From Corylus avellana (taxonomy: Eukaryota > Streptophyta > Magnoliopsida > Fagales > Betulaceae), in assembly GCF_901000735.1 (NCBI RefSeq), contig NC_081542.1, positions 28,163,093-28,227,092 on the forward strand: a DNA stretch of 64,000 nucleotides, read 5' to 3'. Under the pieces are notes generated by a model. It was given only the letters and a program-made list of their open reading frames with translations. It was not told where the DNA came from and ran no database searches. Below, piece after piece: positions 24,003-37,000 of the stretch. Within the stretch, counting starts at the first letter, position 1. Each line of letters starts with the position of its first letter. Made by a program: the position numbers and the translations under genes.

Positions 24003-24639
24003 TGTTGAGTCATGGATCAGCCACATAAGGCCCAACAGGCCTTTAAGCCTAGCTTAAGGATACGATTGTCACCAACAAACTTGGAACTCTCCTAGTACCT
24101 CAAGCAAGCAACCACTATTCCCTAGTATAGTCTAGCTGTCCACCAAACTGAGACACGTGTACCAAGCATTACTCAGGCGCACGTGTCCATTGCCAGCAAG
24201 GCCAAACCGCATGATCCACGATCTTAGGTTCCTAAGATCGTGGAGCCACCAACAACCTGGATCCCTTCATCTATCCTGCACAGAAGATAAGGATGCAGGG
24301 TAGAAGTTCAAGGGGCAATAACTACCACCTGATGCCTATAAAAGGGAAGCCCCAATTCATAAATGGGTAATCACAATTCTCTCTCAAGCTCTCATTGTGT
24401 TTATATTTTCTCTATAAGCAAATCATTAACTTAGGCATTGGAGCTATTCCCTGGCGACACACTACCTGCAGCTCTGATCCTACTCTTTCTGTGTTGCAGC
24501 CCGACGATTCCTCGGTCATACGATCCTTGGTCGATCTGTCATTAAGCAATTTGACAGTTCCTCGGTTATCGTGCCACCCACAATTCTGACTATCCCTCGT
24601 AAAGCGTGCCACGTCACTCTCAGAAAACTATCACCAACA
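24003..24639. mobile_element. Solo LTR, 637 bp, 5-bp TSD
   Basis: Begins TGTTG and ends CAACA, the canonical TG...CA termini with a 5-bp inverted repeat. It is flanked by TCTAC on both sides (23998-24002, 24640-24644). The 3' part has 'tgcctataaaagggaagcccc' (TATA-like, near 24330), a poly-pyrimidine start region and 'aacttaggcattggagc', typical of plant Gypsy-type LTRs. No internal region is adjacent, so it is a recombined solo LTR. The ORFs inside are not genes. Confidence 0.88.
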
Positions 24640-24904
24640 TCTACTATTGAATTTGTGAGACTCACATGACCCACATGTAAACTTCACAAATCCAATAATA
24701 AATTTGTAAAAGTGATAATTAAAAAATAATTAAGAGAAAAATGTGTAACATGATCCTATAATTTTATCTTAAATTTGTAGCATTACAAGCTACATGCTAG
24801 TTTATAATGAAAACCTAAACATCAAGTGATTTCACTATTAGTAAGACAACATCAAGCAAAAGCCTTTTCCAATGAGATAATCAATACATCTTTTCATGTA
24901 CATC

Positions 24905-24960
24905 AAGTGGTTAGATACACGCTAAGGTATGAGTGGTTAGATACACACTAAGGTATGAGT
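24905..24960. repeat. 26-bp tandem duplication
   Basis: The 26-bp unit GTGGTTAGATACACGCTAAG/GTATGA occurs twice in a row (second copy with one change, CACACTAAG) and is followed by 'gttcaaatcttg'. Confidence 0.75.
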
Positions 24961-25327
24961 TCAAATCTTGCAATAATTTTTTTTTATGTCTGATTAGTGT
25001 AAACCACCTTTGTAACGCCCTTGACTCGTTAGGGTTAGGTTTGCTAACTTGATCTCTCGAAGGCACAAACCATTATAAGGCTTTCCAGAGCAATTAACTA
25101 AATATGAAAATAAATGTATGATAAAAATTTATTGAATACAGAAACATTTCTTCTAAACAAGTAAACTAACAACATGGTTCTAAAAATCCAAATAGCCTAA
25201 CTCTGTGCTAGTGCACTTATTATAAAAGAAAACATATTTCATGACATAAGCCTATGGTCCTCCTAACTCACATTCCAGCCTCTTATTCCTTCATGCTTAT
25301 TCTCTATAAAATAAAAATAAAAAGATT

Positions 25328-25800
25328 GTAACGACTTAGGGAAAAGCGCTAGCCACATCTGCACTATTACTCTAAAAGGGCTAGTCAATTTGAAGTTTCC
25401 CTAGAATTCATTATAAAGCTCAGTTTCACCTAGTAACTAAGCAATGTGGGACTTAGCACCCATGACTATCTTTATAAACTACCTACTCTATATGAGCTGC
25501 TTCTCATCTTCCCAATATGGAATCAGGATGTTACAAACTCCCCCCTCTTAACCACATGAGCTGGTGTTACTAGGTGGCTCTGATACCACCTTGTAACGAC
25601 CTAGGGAAAAGCGCTAGCCACATCTGTGCTATCACCCCAAAAGGACTAGTCAATTTAGAGCTTCCTTAGAATTTATTATAAAGTCCAGTTTTACCTAGTA
25701 ACTAGGCAATGTGGGACTTAGTACCCATGACTATCTTTATTAACCACCCACTCTATGTGGGTTTCTTTTCATCTTCCCAATATGAGACCATGGTGTTACA
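25328..25800. repeat. 265-bp tandem repeat, two units
   Basis: Units begin GTAACGACTTAGGGAAAAGC (25328) and GTAACGACCTAGGGAAAAGC (25593). Both contain 'gctagccacatctg', 'cctagtaact' with 'gcaatgtgggacttag', and 'catgactatcttta' with 'catcttcccaatatg'. The end of the second unit is at about 25800. A diverged single copy is in a DDB1 intron (40310-40545). Probably pieces of a dispersed transposon/LTR; type undetermined. Confidence 0.8.
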
Positions 25801-26325
25801 ACCTTGCTTCCCATTGACGCCCTAGGTAGGACAACCACAATTGATATCTTCGACTTGCCCTTTTTACTTAGAAAAAAAGAAGAAGAAAGATTGTCAGTGT
25901 ATTCTTTTACAAACTTAATTAAAAAAAAAAAAAAAAAAATTGTTTGACAATAGTTACATTTAGAGAGCACTATTGACAATAATTAAATTTAACATTGAGC
26001 AGAGAGTTGTTAAATAGTATATTTTGTGAGTTTTGTTAAAATTTTAGAAAAAAAGCTAAAAGTAGAGAGTTCATTGTAAATGCTTTAAGAATTTGTGTGC
26101 TAATTAGGGAACATTTTCATAGAAAAAGCATGACAAGTGGGAGAAAGTGACTTTACATAATGGCAGGCAGGAAAAATAATCACACAAGCAAGGGTGGAAC
26201 AATGATTTTTTACTGTGAGATTTAAACTTATGTAAATAAATAAATTTTTAGTAATTTCTTTCTCAATCTTTAACAATTTTTATTTTTTAGCAATTTATTT
26301 AGAAATCTATATGAGTGTGAAAAAT

Positions 26326-26485
26326 GAGTAATTCTATAAGTCCCTCCATAAATGACGTGGCTATTAAAATCACTATTTGATCAAAATCCAATAATAATCA
26401 ATTAAAAGCTCAGTAGTAATTTTAATAGTCACATCATTCATGGAAGGATTCAAAAAGGACACAAAAGGAATTTGTAGCATTACTC
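26326..26485. mobile_element. Short foldback MITE with 9-bp TSD
   Basis: Ends GAGTAATTCTATAAGTCCCT and the complement of GAGTAATGCTACAAATTCC. Flanks are GTGAAAAAT (26317-26325) and GTGAAAAAG (26486-26494). The paralogous site at about 15730 (AGAGTGAAAAAATCATTATTAC) lacks the insertion, which confirms the boundaries. Confidence 0.85.
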
Positions 26486-26567
26486 GTGAAAAAGTCATCA
26501 TTACGGAGACCAAACCATATAAAATTATATTTTTATAGAAACTTTATTTTTTTTTTTTTTTTTGTAA

Positions 26568-27240
26568 GAGCATTCCTAGCAGCCTCATCAAAATAACCAA
26601 AAGTACACTTTTGATTATTTTAACAACTCACATTTTTAGAGCACTCATAGCAGCCTCACTACTTTAACAATTCACTTTCACTATTTCATTTAAATATTAT
26701 TTTTCAATGATTTGTTTATTCTTTCTCTAACTTTTATATTTTTGAATGTTTGTATTTTCCTAATGGTCTATTTTAAGAATATTTGTCTTATTTTAACGGT
26801 AATATTTCCTTTATTTTCTTAGTTTTAATTTCTATTGGAAGAAGATAATGTTTTTAATGATTGATTTTGGATTGTTACACGTTGGCTTATTAATTTCCAC
26901 TCCCATATCAATTCTGGAATTTTTTTTTTTTTTTTTTTTTTTTAAAAAATTAACGCAATTATATGGCATAATATATGAGTTGATTTCATTGAAGAGGGAG
27001 AGAGGTTGTAGAGAAGAGAAAAGGGAAAGAAAAAGGGAAGAAAAAAAAAAAAGAGAGAGAAATGAAAAGCAAAATGGGCGAGAGAGAATACATTTGTTTA
27101 AGTTTGGTGAGTACTGTTCATCTCACCAAATTTTTTTGTTTTAGTGGTGAGGCTAAAAAGTGTACATTTAAGCCATTTTAGTTAAATTGGCTCACCAATT
27201 TAACCAAAAAGTGGATTTGAAGAGGCTGCTATGAGTGCTC
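26568..27240. mobile_element. Tourist/Harbinger-like MITE, 673 bp
   Basis: Left GAGCATTCCTAGCAGCCTC, right complement of GAGCACTCATAGCAGCCTC, with TAA on both sides (26565-26567, 27241-27243). A second internal GAGCACTCATAGCAGCCTC starts near 26639, which indicates a partial tandem or nested copy. Same family as 2342-2737. Confidence 0.85.
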
Positions 27241-27349
27241 TAAGTGACTTAAATTTTTAGAGTTAACCCCAACAATACACAACAAGTATTCTATTCATCT
27301 GAATAGGTGGCAGAGAAAACTTGAGCCTAATTCATGGAAAATAATTTTT

Positions 27350-27690
27350 GGGTAAAGTCCATTTAACCCTCTCAAACTACCACCTCAATGACAATTTACT
27401 CCCCAAACTATCAATTACGACAATTTACCCCAAAACTACCAAAACAATGACAATGTACTCCAAATTTTAAAATATGACAAAATTACCCTTACTAAAATAA
27501 AAATAAAAATACTAAATTTTAATTTTTTTTTTCAAAATTTTAAGGGTATTTTTGTCTTATTGAAAATTCTATAGGGGTAATTTTGTCATTTTGCTAGCAT
27601 GGGGGGAGGGGGTAAATTGTTGTAATTGATAGTTTTGGGGGTAGATTGTCATTGGGGTGGTACTTTGAGGGGGTTAAATGAATTTTACCC
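27350..27690. mobile_element. Foldback MULE-type MITE, 341 bp, 9-bp TSD
   Basis: Ends GGGTAAAGTCCATTTAACCC and the complement of GGGTAAAATTCATTTAACCC. TSD ATAATTTTT (27341-27349) versus ATAGTTTTT (27691-27699). The duplicate at 15880-15905 reads straight through ('tggaaaataaaattttcaac') without the element, an empty-site control. The interior pairs ('ctaccacc'/'ggtggtac'). Confidence 0.88.
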
Positions 27691-29159
27691 ATAGTTTTTC
27701 AACGAAAATTAACAAGAAACAAGGATCTATTAACACAAGAAAGTTCACACCAGCGATAAGGATCGATTTCCACTGTGAAATAGTAGGGCATTGAATGCGG
27801 CACAATGAATGGAGTTAGAGGGATCAGGAATCAGGATCCAATTATTGTAAGAGTAAGGACAAAATTGTCTATTCACATTTTTTTGGACAGTTTTGCCCTT
27901 ACTTTTACAATAATTTTTATTTTTTATTATTTTTTTTAAAATTTTTTAAATGAACTGGAGAAGATTCAAATTCAGGGCAGGGTAGGTAAAGATGAATACT
28001 TATGCAGTACACTGGCAATTGGATCATATGACCTTATTAAGTTTTCTTTTTTTTTTTTTTTTTTTTTTTAATCAGAAGGTCAGGCCAGAGAGGCTAAATG
28101 TGACTGTCTTATTTGAACGTGATCATAGTAGTGCCTACCTACTGAAAGCTGCATGAAAAAGACGTTTAGACTATTAGGAGGTGACTAGAAGGAATTGATC
28201 TCAATCAATCACTATCAAAAGTTGCTTGACTTGCTTTCAGCAAGTCTGCTAAATTTTCTACACAATGAGTGAAGAACAAGAAAATGTTAGCAACTAGTTT
28301 ATTAAAGTCAACATAGGGTTTGCATATTTCTCGAGGTGCTTTTGAGCTCGGTTCATATAAACTCGATTTAAATTTGGTTCATTTAATAAATGAATTGACC
28401 CTGGAGACGAAATTAGGCTTGATTACTAACAAGATATACTCATATAAACTCAATTGAACTCGGTTAATTAATGATTGTGAATATAGCTAGTGTAAACTCG
28501 GATCAACTCGTTAATTTGTTCATATATATAAAATATTTAAATGGAAGAATAAAAGTAGATTTCTAGTTTGAAGAGTCGGATGTAAGTGCGTTGAAAAAAT
28601 TGGTAGTTAAAATAAAAATAAAGAATAAATTAGAGAGGCAGATGAGGAAATTTGGTACGTAAATTTAGGATTTATGACTACTTTTCTCTCCTTTTTGAAA
28701 AATCAGACAGACAGAATCTCACTTTTTCTTGCCCTTTATCCACAGACTTTCTTTCTAAGTTTTGTGGCTCAAAACTTACATTTTCAGAACATCTATTTTT
28801 TTTTTTTTACTCTTACCGTATATGATTGATAGATAGTAACAATCAACAAACAACGTCCAAAATTATTTTTGTGTCGGTTACTTGAGCAACAAATGCTTGA
28901 ACTTTTTCCAAGTTTGAGCTCTTCTGTAACAAATTAGATACATGATACATCTGCTTCAGTACATTTTTTTTTTTTTCATGATACTTTGGTACATTATTTC
29001 TAAGCAAAAAGACAGCAGAGAGACTAGTTGTAACTATTTTACTTGGGCATAATCATAGTACCTACTCACTGGAAGCTACATAAGAGGGACCTAGACAAAA
29101 GAAACCGCAGACCCTCGCTTAAGTAGACTGATCCATAACTTGATTCATCTCCACCAAGA

Positions 29160-31000
29160 TATCAATGAAAACCAAAGTGATTAACACTAATCAGGCAACT
29201 TACATGTTATTTACACATTCTTGTGTATAAATACATATTCACACCCAATCCATTCTTTGTTTTATTTTTATTTTTTAGCAAGCAATTGAAATCTTTATAA
29301 ACGGGCGTAAAGCTTGATGTCTCATGATGACGCATGATATATACACCTGGTGACGGATTTGGATTCGGTATAATAAGACAATTCATGTGAGAGCATAAGC
29401 GAGTCCTACCTTCTAGGGCAACCCTAACCCCACCTGCAATATGACAATCTTATTACATGAAATCCTCATTCTCCTAATGACCAGTGCTAACGTTATTCTT
29501 CTCATTTGAGCTACGATTAATTTTTTCTTTTAATTTTTTTAATTTATTTATTTTTTAATTTTCAATTGGAAATGAACGTAAGAAGAAAAGAGAAAGCACT
29601 TGGAAAAAGTATTGCAGAACTTTTCTTTTTCATGTGGGAATAAGATACAAAACTACAAAAAAATAAAAAAGATACAAAGAAAGAACCAATACAAAGAAAC
29701 AAAGCAAACAAAAGGAAACTTTCAAAGGAATCCATTCTAGTTTCTACTGTTAAGGGAAAGATCCAACAAAGAAAAATAAAATCTAACAAAAGGAAAATTT
29801 TTCTTTGTTTATAAAATATAACAAAACATGGTTAAATTATGTATAAGAATTATCATTCTTGATTAATTTTTTTATTGGAGATATTAAATTATATTAACTG
29901 AGGTATATTAACATGTAAAATCTGATTACTTATCTATTCTTATAGATAATAGAAATCGAACAAACCTAACCTAGAGAGTTATGCAATCTGTAGTATGTTG
30001 GAGACAAAAGCAAGCAAGATGGACTTAAGACTTACAAGTAGAGTGTCTTAATGCATTGAGAATCTGGATGCTAGTTGTTGTGACCCCTCAAACCGAAAAA
30101 CCCAAGCACTTGAAAATGAGAGGCCAAATAAAAGAACATACATCAAATAAGAAAAATAAAAAAATTATTATTTTTTGGTGACCAAAGAGGGCGGTGATTT
30201 CCGAAAAGGCTCCCAACAATGGTCGGGGAGGACGGTGGAGAGACATGAATAAAGGTCTAGACTTGGAGTAGGTAAAGCAAGATCTAAGGGAGAGTAAAGG
30301 TAGGGGTGGCAGGTAGAGGTGGAAAGCCATGGGATAGCAAGGGGATATATCCGATTGAGAGAAGGAAAGGGAAGAGGTGAGAAGAAGGTAAGGTAGAGGT
30401 AGGGGCCGCGCTCCTACTCGGAGACAGCAAAGGTAAAACAGAGTTCACAAGAGAGGAAGAGAGAAGGGTTTGCAGGAGACAGCAACGGTAAAACAGAGTT
30501 CACAAGAGACGAAGAGAGAAGAGTTTGCAGGAGTAAGACGGAAAACAATGTCGTTAATAAACATAGCCAAACCTTTCTGAACATGGGGCCGGGATAGGGT
30601 TTGGGTTTTGGACCCTACCTCTCGTTACCTGTTTACACATATAACATCATATTCACTCCCTAATTTAACCAAGCCTCCGAGAAAAGTTATATGACCAAAC
30701 TCTCAGGTTTAAACCAATCAATTTGTAGTTAATTGGTGGGAATAATCCTCTCTCCTTATGCACGAATGGTGGGACAGATTTGGACATGATGGTTACTCAA
30801 ACCATGGGGCCAAACATTCATTTTATGAAACATGAACCGATCAAAGATATAATACATGACATACAGGAGACCAGAGCGTAATCTAAAAAGATTCAAAAAC
30901 AAAAGAAGATTTCATCTGCAAGAATGTCAAATGACGAGATAAAAAGAATTAAAAAGAACAAAAAAAAAAAAAAAAAAAAGAAGAAAAGAAAAGAGGAGGA
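29160..31000. other. Intergenic region downstream of DDB1
   Basis: AT-rich on the left. A purine-rich block at 30180-30545 contains a 55-bp tandem duplication (30420-30474 and 30475-30529). An 80-codon minus-strand frame here has no recognisable similarity. The DDB1 3' UTR should occupy the right end (from 31019 leftwards) with long poly-T/A tracts. Confidence 0.5.
30420..30529. repeat. 55-bp tandem duplication
   Basis: Two units starting GGAGACAGCAAAGGTAAAAC and GGAGACAGCAACGGTAAAAC differ at three or four positions; both end GTTTGCA. Confidence 0.85.
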
Positions 31001-31019
31001 ATCAAATAAGACAATGATA

Positions 31020-34000
31020 TCAATGCAACCTCGTCAATTCTTCGACTCTCTTGCAAAGCTCCTCAACTGAAACACTCATCACCTTTGAAATCTCATCCAT
31101 CTTAGTACGGTTGAGATCAAGGAATGATTCGATCAGATCTCCATCCAAGAAATTTCTGGCATCTACTGTCTTCTTCTCATTGTTAAATGATCTCCAATGC
31201 TCGTGGCTCAACCCTCCGACACCCTTTATCACCTTCCTTAAGTTTGACTGAAGCTTTTCTAAAAACAGATACTGCTCGTGAGGAAGCGAAGCAATTACTC
31301 CAATTACACCATTAACAGTACCAAAAATGGCTGTTGGAATCTGGCCCACGTCGGAATCTGGCAAGCGCATGACGAGGGAACCATGCCGGAACCGATTGAC
31401 AAATTCTCCAAGGTGATACTCACCAACTACCTCAAGACGGCCCCGTTCCTCATCAGTGGCACCTTCACTGTTCTTCCGGACAGTGAAAAGATTGAAGTTA
31501 TTTTCAGCACCAAGGTAAATGTCATCATCAAGAATCTCAACAGCTGACATCCAATTTGCATTATAGTCACGGGCTCGCTCCTCAATGGCACCTTCTTCAT
31601 GCTGAACAGAAGAGCAGGTTTGTGTCATTCAGCAAGAAAAGTGTAGCTATAAGAATCCTGATAAAAACCGAACTGCTGACCAAGAGGACCGAAAAAGAAA
31701 ATTGAAATTATGTTTGAAGATTCAAACAGGAGTCTTTTGTTGTCAGGGCAGAAACCAACAGCACATGTACAATGTTGGATCACATGCGGCCGGTGGGTTT
31801 TATTTTCACCTAAGGGCTCACTGGTGGTTGGACTGGTAGACAAGAAGGATAATTTAAATGACTAGAGGATAAATCATATGATGGTAGAATAGGGGGCTAA
31901 TTGCTTACCTTGTAGATTAGCAAGGATATTGACTTCATAAGATCACCGACAACGATGAAATCTCCACGAGTTTGGACGTAGAGGGCAAGTATGTGTCCAT
32001 GATGTCCACATTCAGATTGTAATTCACGAGTACCATCATCCCGGAGCATCCACTTGTACAACTGGATTTTTTGATTGATAGCAGCCAGCAGCTTGCCATT
32101 AAAGGCATTCAAAGAGTAAACAGCTCCCTTAGTTTCCTTCTCGGCAATAAGCTGTAGCTTCCCATCTTCAACTATGAAAACTAATATTCGGCCCTAAAAT
32201 TGTTTATGAAGGAAACACAAAAGTCAATAATATCAGACTACTACATTTATGTTTCGGGGCCTTAAAAAAGAAAAAGAAAAAAAAAGACTGTCAATATTAC
32301 CTTGGTTGGTTCATTCTCTTCTGGCAATACGTATGCAGTGCCAACACAGTAGTACACATTATTATCATCAGAGAAAGAGCAACTAAGGATGGAGCAAGCA
32401 TACTCGTAAGTGTCAAGTGGGTAAGTAGAAATGAACTCAAACGTCTGGTCATCCAGAAGGCGGATAAAGTGCATTTCAGAATCTTCTGGGCTGGACTGGT
32501 TATACTTCACGCTGCAAATAGCAAAGGTCCTCGACTGCTCCTGATGACAGATACGGCTTGGATGCTCACCAAGTGGGATAGAACGGATATGAAGTTTTTG
32601 GATATCATCAATGGTGCCAATAGTAAGCTCACCTTCTTTTGCGATCGCAAGGCTGTTGACAAAAAATAAATAAAATCAGTATGAAAGTAAATGGAGCTTA
32701 ACCTCCCCTCCCACCTCCATATCCCTTCATTAGTCAAGAGAGAAATATAAGACACACAAAACAAGGAAAAAAAAGAAAGAAAAGAAAAAACAAACAAATG
32801 GAGGGCTGGGATCAGGTTTCCGATATCCATCTTGCACATCAAGTGTCATCTTTAGACAGGCCAACAAATGCAGGTGTGAACCTCTTCTGTCTCTCTCTCT
32901 CTCTCTTTGGTCTTAAGTACAGCAGTTTTCACATACCAGCTAGTTATGGTAATCATTATACCATAATAAATGCCCCATCTATCCCATAATGAGTATATTT
33001 TTTTTAGATGAATAAAATTTTTCATACCACACAGAATACAATGTCTCTCCAGCAAGAAAGACTCACTGAAACAGAGTTGCACGGCAACAAAAAACAACAA
33101 TATTAGACTAATCCCAATCTTTGAGAAAAGCCAAAGGATTACAACAATTACCACTAAAAAGACCAAATTACCCTTCAATTTTTATTTTTTTATTTTATTT
33201 TCAATTTTAAATTAAGGGTAAATTTGAAAAAATTTTTAAGTTTCAAGAGTAAAAAGATTATTTTATCACTTTTAACGTCCAAAAATTGATAGGAGTAGAA
33301 TGCATTGAATTGAAAGTTCGGACGGTAAAATTGAGAGGTTTTGAAATTTGGAGGGGTCTTTTCAAATCGCAAGGTAGTTCAAGGATCCTTTGTGAAGTTT
33401 CCCCATAAAAAAATAAGTGGTCTCTACCCTCTATGGCACTTCTTCAAAAATAACACTTCATGTCACCAGCCATACCCCATCTCAATCTGTCACCCGTAGC
33501 AAGACTATCACAAAAAGTCAACCACAAGAAAAAGGCATGATGAGGAATAGCAAAGGAAAACCAAACCAGCTTACTCCACTCAACCTTACGCTGTTTGACC
33601 CTTATAGCTTTCCAATTATTTTTACAAGAATACTTCAAATTCCTAAAAGGCAGCCCTTCCAATTTTAACAAGAGGCAAATTGCTTTGAATGGACACCAAT
33701 GCATCCGATCTAGCTGGAATCCAATGCCAATCCCTCCCTCCAATAACACTCGACAACTTGGCATCTATTCTACTTCTAGCATCATAAATGACCTGGAAAC
33801 CACATTTGTAAAAAAAGAATACCATAAGACTGTGTTTTCAACAAGACACAATGACTGTGTTTGGGCGACAAAGGGTAGCGCCACTGTCTTGGAGCTTGCA
33901 ATGCTCTCAGAGCCAAGTCCCTTGAAACGCCTAACCTCCCCTCTCGATCTCTACCAGAACGCGTGGTGTCGAGTGTGAGCAGCAGTGCCTAACTCACCAT

Positions 34001-37000
34001 TAAGATCAAATTTGGGTCTGGGCTGCGGATTTAAAACTCAGGTTGTATCACATTTCCTGATGGGATGGGCCAAAGAAGGGCCTGGATCACATGTGTTCGA
34101 GCCCACAAACGACTAGGTCATCCCATAATGCATGACATTCGGATCTGAAAAGCCAGCATGCTTAGAAAAACATCCCAGGCCGGCTCCGTCACCCGAGCCC
34201 ACATCACAAGCCCCCACACCCGAGCTCTTAGAACCGACCTTACTCGACACCAAGGGCTCTTTACAACAATCTAGACCCAAACCTTTGGCACACACCCCAA
34301 TGGGTTAGGCCACTACAAATGAGCTTGAAAATTGTGAACCTGATGCAGCAACTCAGTTAGATGGGGCCCCCACAGTGGGCTTGGACTTTACCACCACATC
34401 TCCATCCTTCACTACCCTCTCAAGCCCACAGAAGCCTTGGCCCACCTCCAGCCTACCAATACAATGTTCGATTTCCCTTTTTAGACTAAACAACAAGTCC
34501 TAAAGTGTGTGTAAATCAAACAATTTCCCAAATCCTCTCTGGGATCTGTAGGCCAGACACAGCCAGTGTAAAAACTGGACTGCCCTAACGCTGCCCCTAG
34601 CACACCTCTGCCACTAGCCACCCCTCCCGTTCGTACTCTAAAATTTGAAAAACCTGCAATGCCAATGCGCTCTGTGGCAGTTTCTGGTGACTGCCCCATC
34701 CCTACCAAAGCCTCCACATACGACCTTTTCCCAACACCCTTAGGCGGAGCCTTCTCCTCTACAACCAATGACCTGCCGCCCACTCCAGTTGACAACAGGC
34801 CACCAAGAGGCTTGTAGGAAGGCAAAACTCTGACCCTTCCGCTGCAAGAAACCTGAATAAAAAAAAAAAAAATTGACAACATTTTGCAACTCAAATTTGC
34901 AGCTTCTCCGGCCCACTCCATCTTATCCTTCCAGCAAGATAATGAAAACACTCCGACCACCACCCCTCCGCCCAGAGCTCAAACACCTTACACTCAACAA
35001 CAAACATACTCGAATACCCCACCTCAAAAACACCCGCAAGAGAGAACCTAATCTAAAGCCAATACCAGAACAACCAACAAACAGGTTACGAAAAACATCT
35101 GATAAACTCCCATTAAGGAAAACTAACAGATCTGGGCAAGCAATCCAAAGATATTTTAAGTACCATAAATACGAGTAAGATCCAGCTTGAACTGAGTCAA
35201 GAAATATATATATCTAGAGCTGTAATGATATCTCAGGGCACTTGGGATCCTCATTACTCTATTTATGACTACAAGTTGTTTCTAAATCGCTTGATGTATA
35301 GAGTTGTATTATGTTAAAAATACACTTTCTTATCATAAATCAACTGCCCATTTAGCTCCTCTTTCACAAGCAGAATTTGATGAATAGAAATATCCAAATT
35401 GTAGTAAGGTTAAAACAGTATTATACCAGATCACAGCTGAATATAGGACACAAAGATGATATATTCAGTATTAACCACTCAGGTACCACCTGACTTAAAA
35501 AGGAAGGGTGACGAAAGAAAATACCTATCTGGGAAAGCAGCAGAGTTGAAAGGGCACATATGGCTAACTTCTTTCAAATTTACATTGCTGTAAAGTAATT
35601 TCTTGTTGCTACTGTAAATGACAGTTGGCCTATCAGATGCAGCAAATACATGTGTAGTATTCTTGGATGAGAAAGTGCGGAGAGTAATAGGCTGGGTGCC
35701 GAGAGAGACTTTCTTCCTATCAGTCAGCTCCCCAGTACTTGTGTTCAATAGAAAATTTAATAGATGCCCATCTCCAAGAGCACATAACAAGTAAGATATC
35801 TGAAACAAACAAACAACAGACCTATTTAAGCAAGGTATGAAAAGCTAGGGAAGTACAACATAAAAACTTCATTAATGAAATGTAAAAGGTGGCAAATTTG
35901 TGAGTTTCACAGCATCATTGATATTAATTTGAATTGGCCCACAGTTGCTTCCCTCAATGTTCCAATTGGATGTCATGATGACTACCATTAATGTATCTCT
36001 AAAAGGCTACAATAAGAACTTATAATCGTGAACAAAAATAACTCAGAAGGAACCGAGATAAGCATACCCCTTCAAAGGCACAAAGAAGAACAGAGCGAGG
36101 TATAATTTCTCCTCCCAAAAGCTCCTTTGTGATAAGATTCAAGTCAGGAAGCGAAAATATCCTTACACTTATATCTGTCCACATCCCAACAGCTGCCAGC
36201 TGACTATAGTTGGGATTCTCACCGATCGGGTTTATGTCAAGGCATGAGATCTCATATTCCAACTGTGCATGTTTTACTTCTGTCAATGTCCCATCTCCAA
36301 TTTCTAGATAAACTAAATGGCCACCACCAGTTGCCAATAGAACCTGTCATAGAAGTGCAAGGCATCAATTGGCCATTAATTTCATAAACTCCACACTGAT
36401 ACGAATGAAGACAAAATCTGAACAAGGCAAATGGGTGCTAGTAAGCAGCAAGTATTCACTCCACTATTTTGTTGTACGAAGTGTACTTCAATCCGTGTTC
36501 CCAAGTGCACCAACTCAAGCATTGGCGAATCACAAAATTCAAATCATTATACTATTTAAAGAATTATTGGATTCACTTTCCCAAGGCAAATAACAATAAT
36601 TAACAGATTATGGAAAGATCAAATCACGGCAGTAGTGTTGGGGACATTATCACCCAGCACCACTGAAACCAAAATTATAGTCCAAACTCATAGCACAGGT
36701 TGTAAAAGAACCTGGGTGGCATTAGCGGTGGCAACATTAATCGAAAAGCCAGATGGAGCATTCCACTCGTACCGCATCTCTCTAGATGTAGAACTGACCA
36801 GTCTCACAGAGCCCGAAGTGACCTGTAAATGCAGTTGATCAGCCAGCGTATACTAAATTTGCAAACTAATAACAAGTTATCCATCTCCAGCTTTTTTAAT
36901 TTCACAAAGGCAATTATAAAACCTCTTTCTTTAGAATGTTGTACAAACAGAAGCTGGCTGTAGGCAGTGTTCATCATCTTCTTTCTGTTCATTGAATTTC

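Larger units (their letters stand above)
23540..29160. repeat. Segmental duplication, copy 2 (diverged)
   Basis: Blocks matching copy 1 occur in the same order. 23606-23900 corresponds to 9337-9560. 24879-24911 corresponds to the complement of 10085-10115 and to 14455-14475. 26170-26340 corresponds to 15236-15300 and 15660-15735, and 27285-27345 plus 27700-27790 to 15825-15990. Finally 27990-28520 corresponds to 16190-17050, and 28720-29070 to 18400-18960. Divergence is clearly higher than between the two palindrome arms, and many insertions are private to this copy. Confidence 0.7.
32653..35524. other. Large DDB1 intron with decayed retroelement pieces
   Basis: A 2.9-kb intron between the DHLLNF-containing exon and the [10 protein letters not shown] exon. 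Its right half is richer in GC and contains two degenerate minus-strand LINE-like coding remnants, listed separately. The left half (32653-33400) is AT-rich without recognisable features. Confidence 0.7.

Noticed and set aside
30088..30330. 80-codon minus-strand ORF downstream of DDB1
   Set aside because: No recognisable domain, no neighbouring exon signals, purine-rich composition.
34481..34963. 160-codon minus-strand ORF as an independent gene
   Set aside because: Lies in a DDB1 intron, contains a poly-Phe stretch from a poly-T tract and a LINE ORF1-like motif; better read as decayed retroelement.
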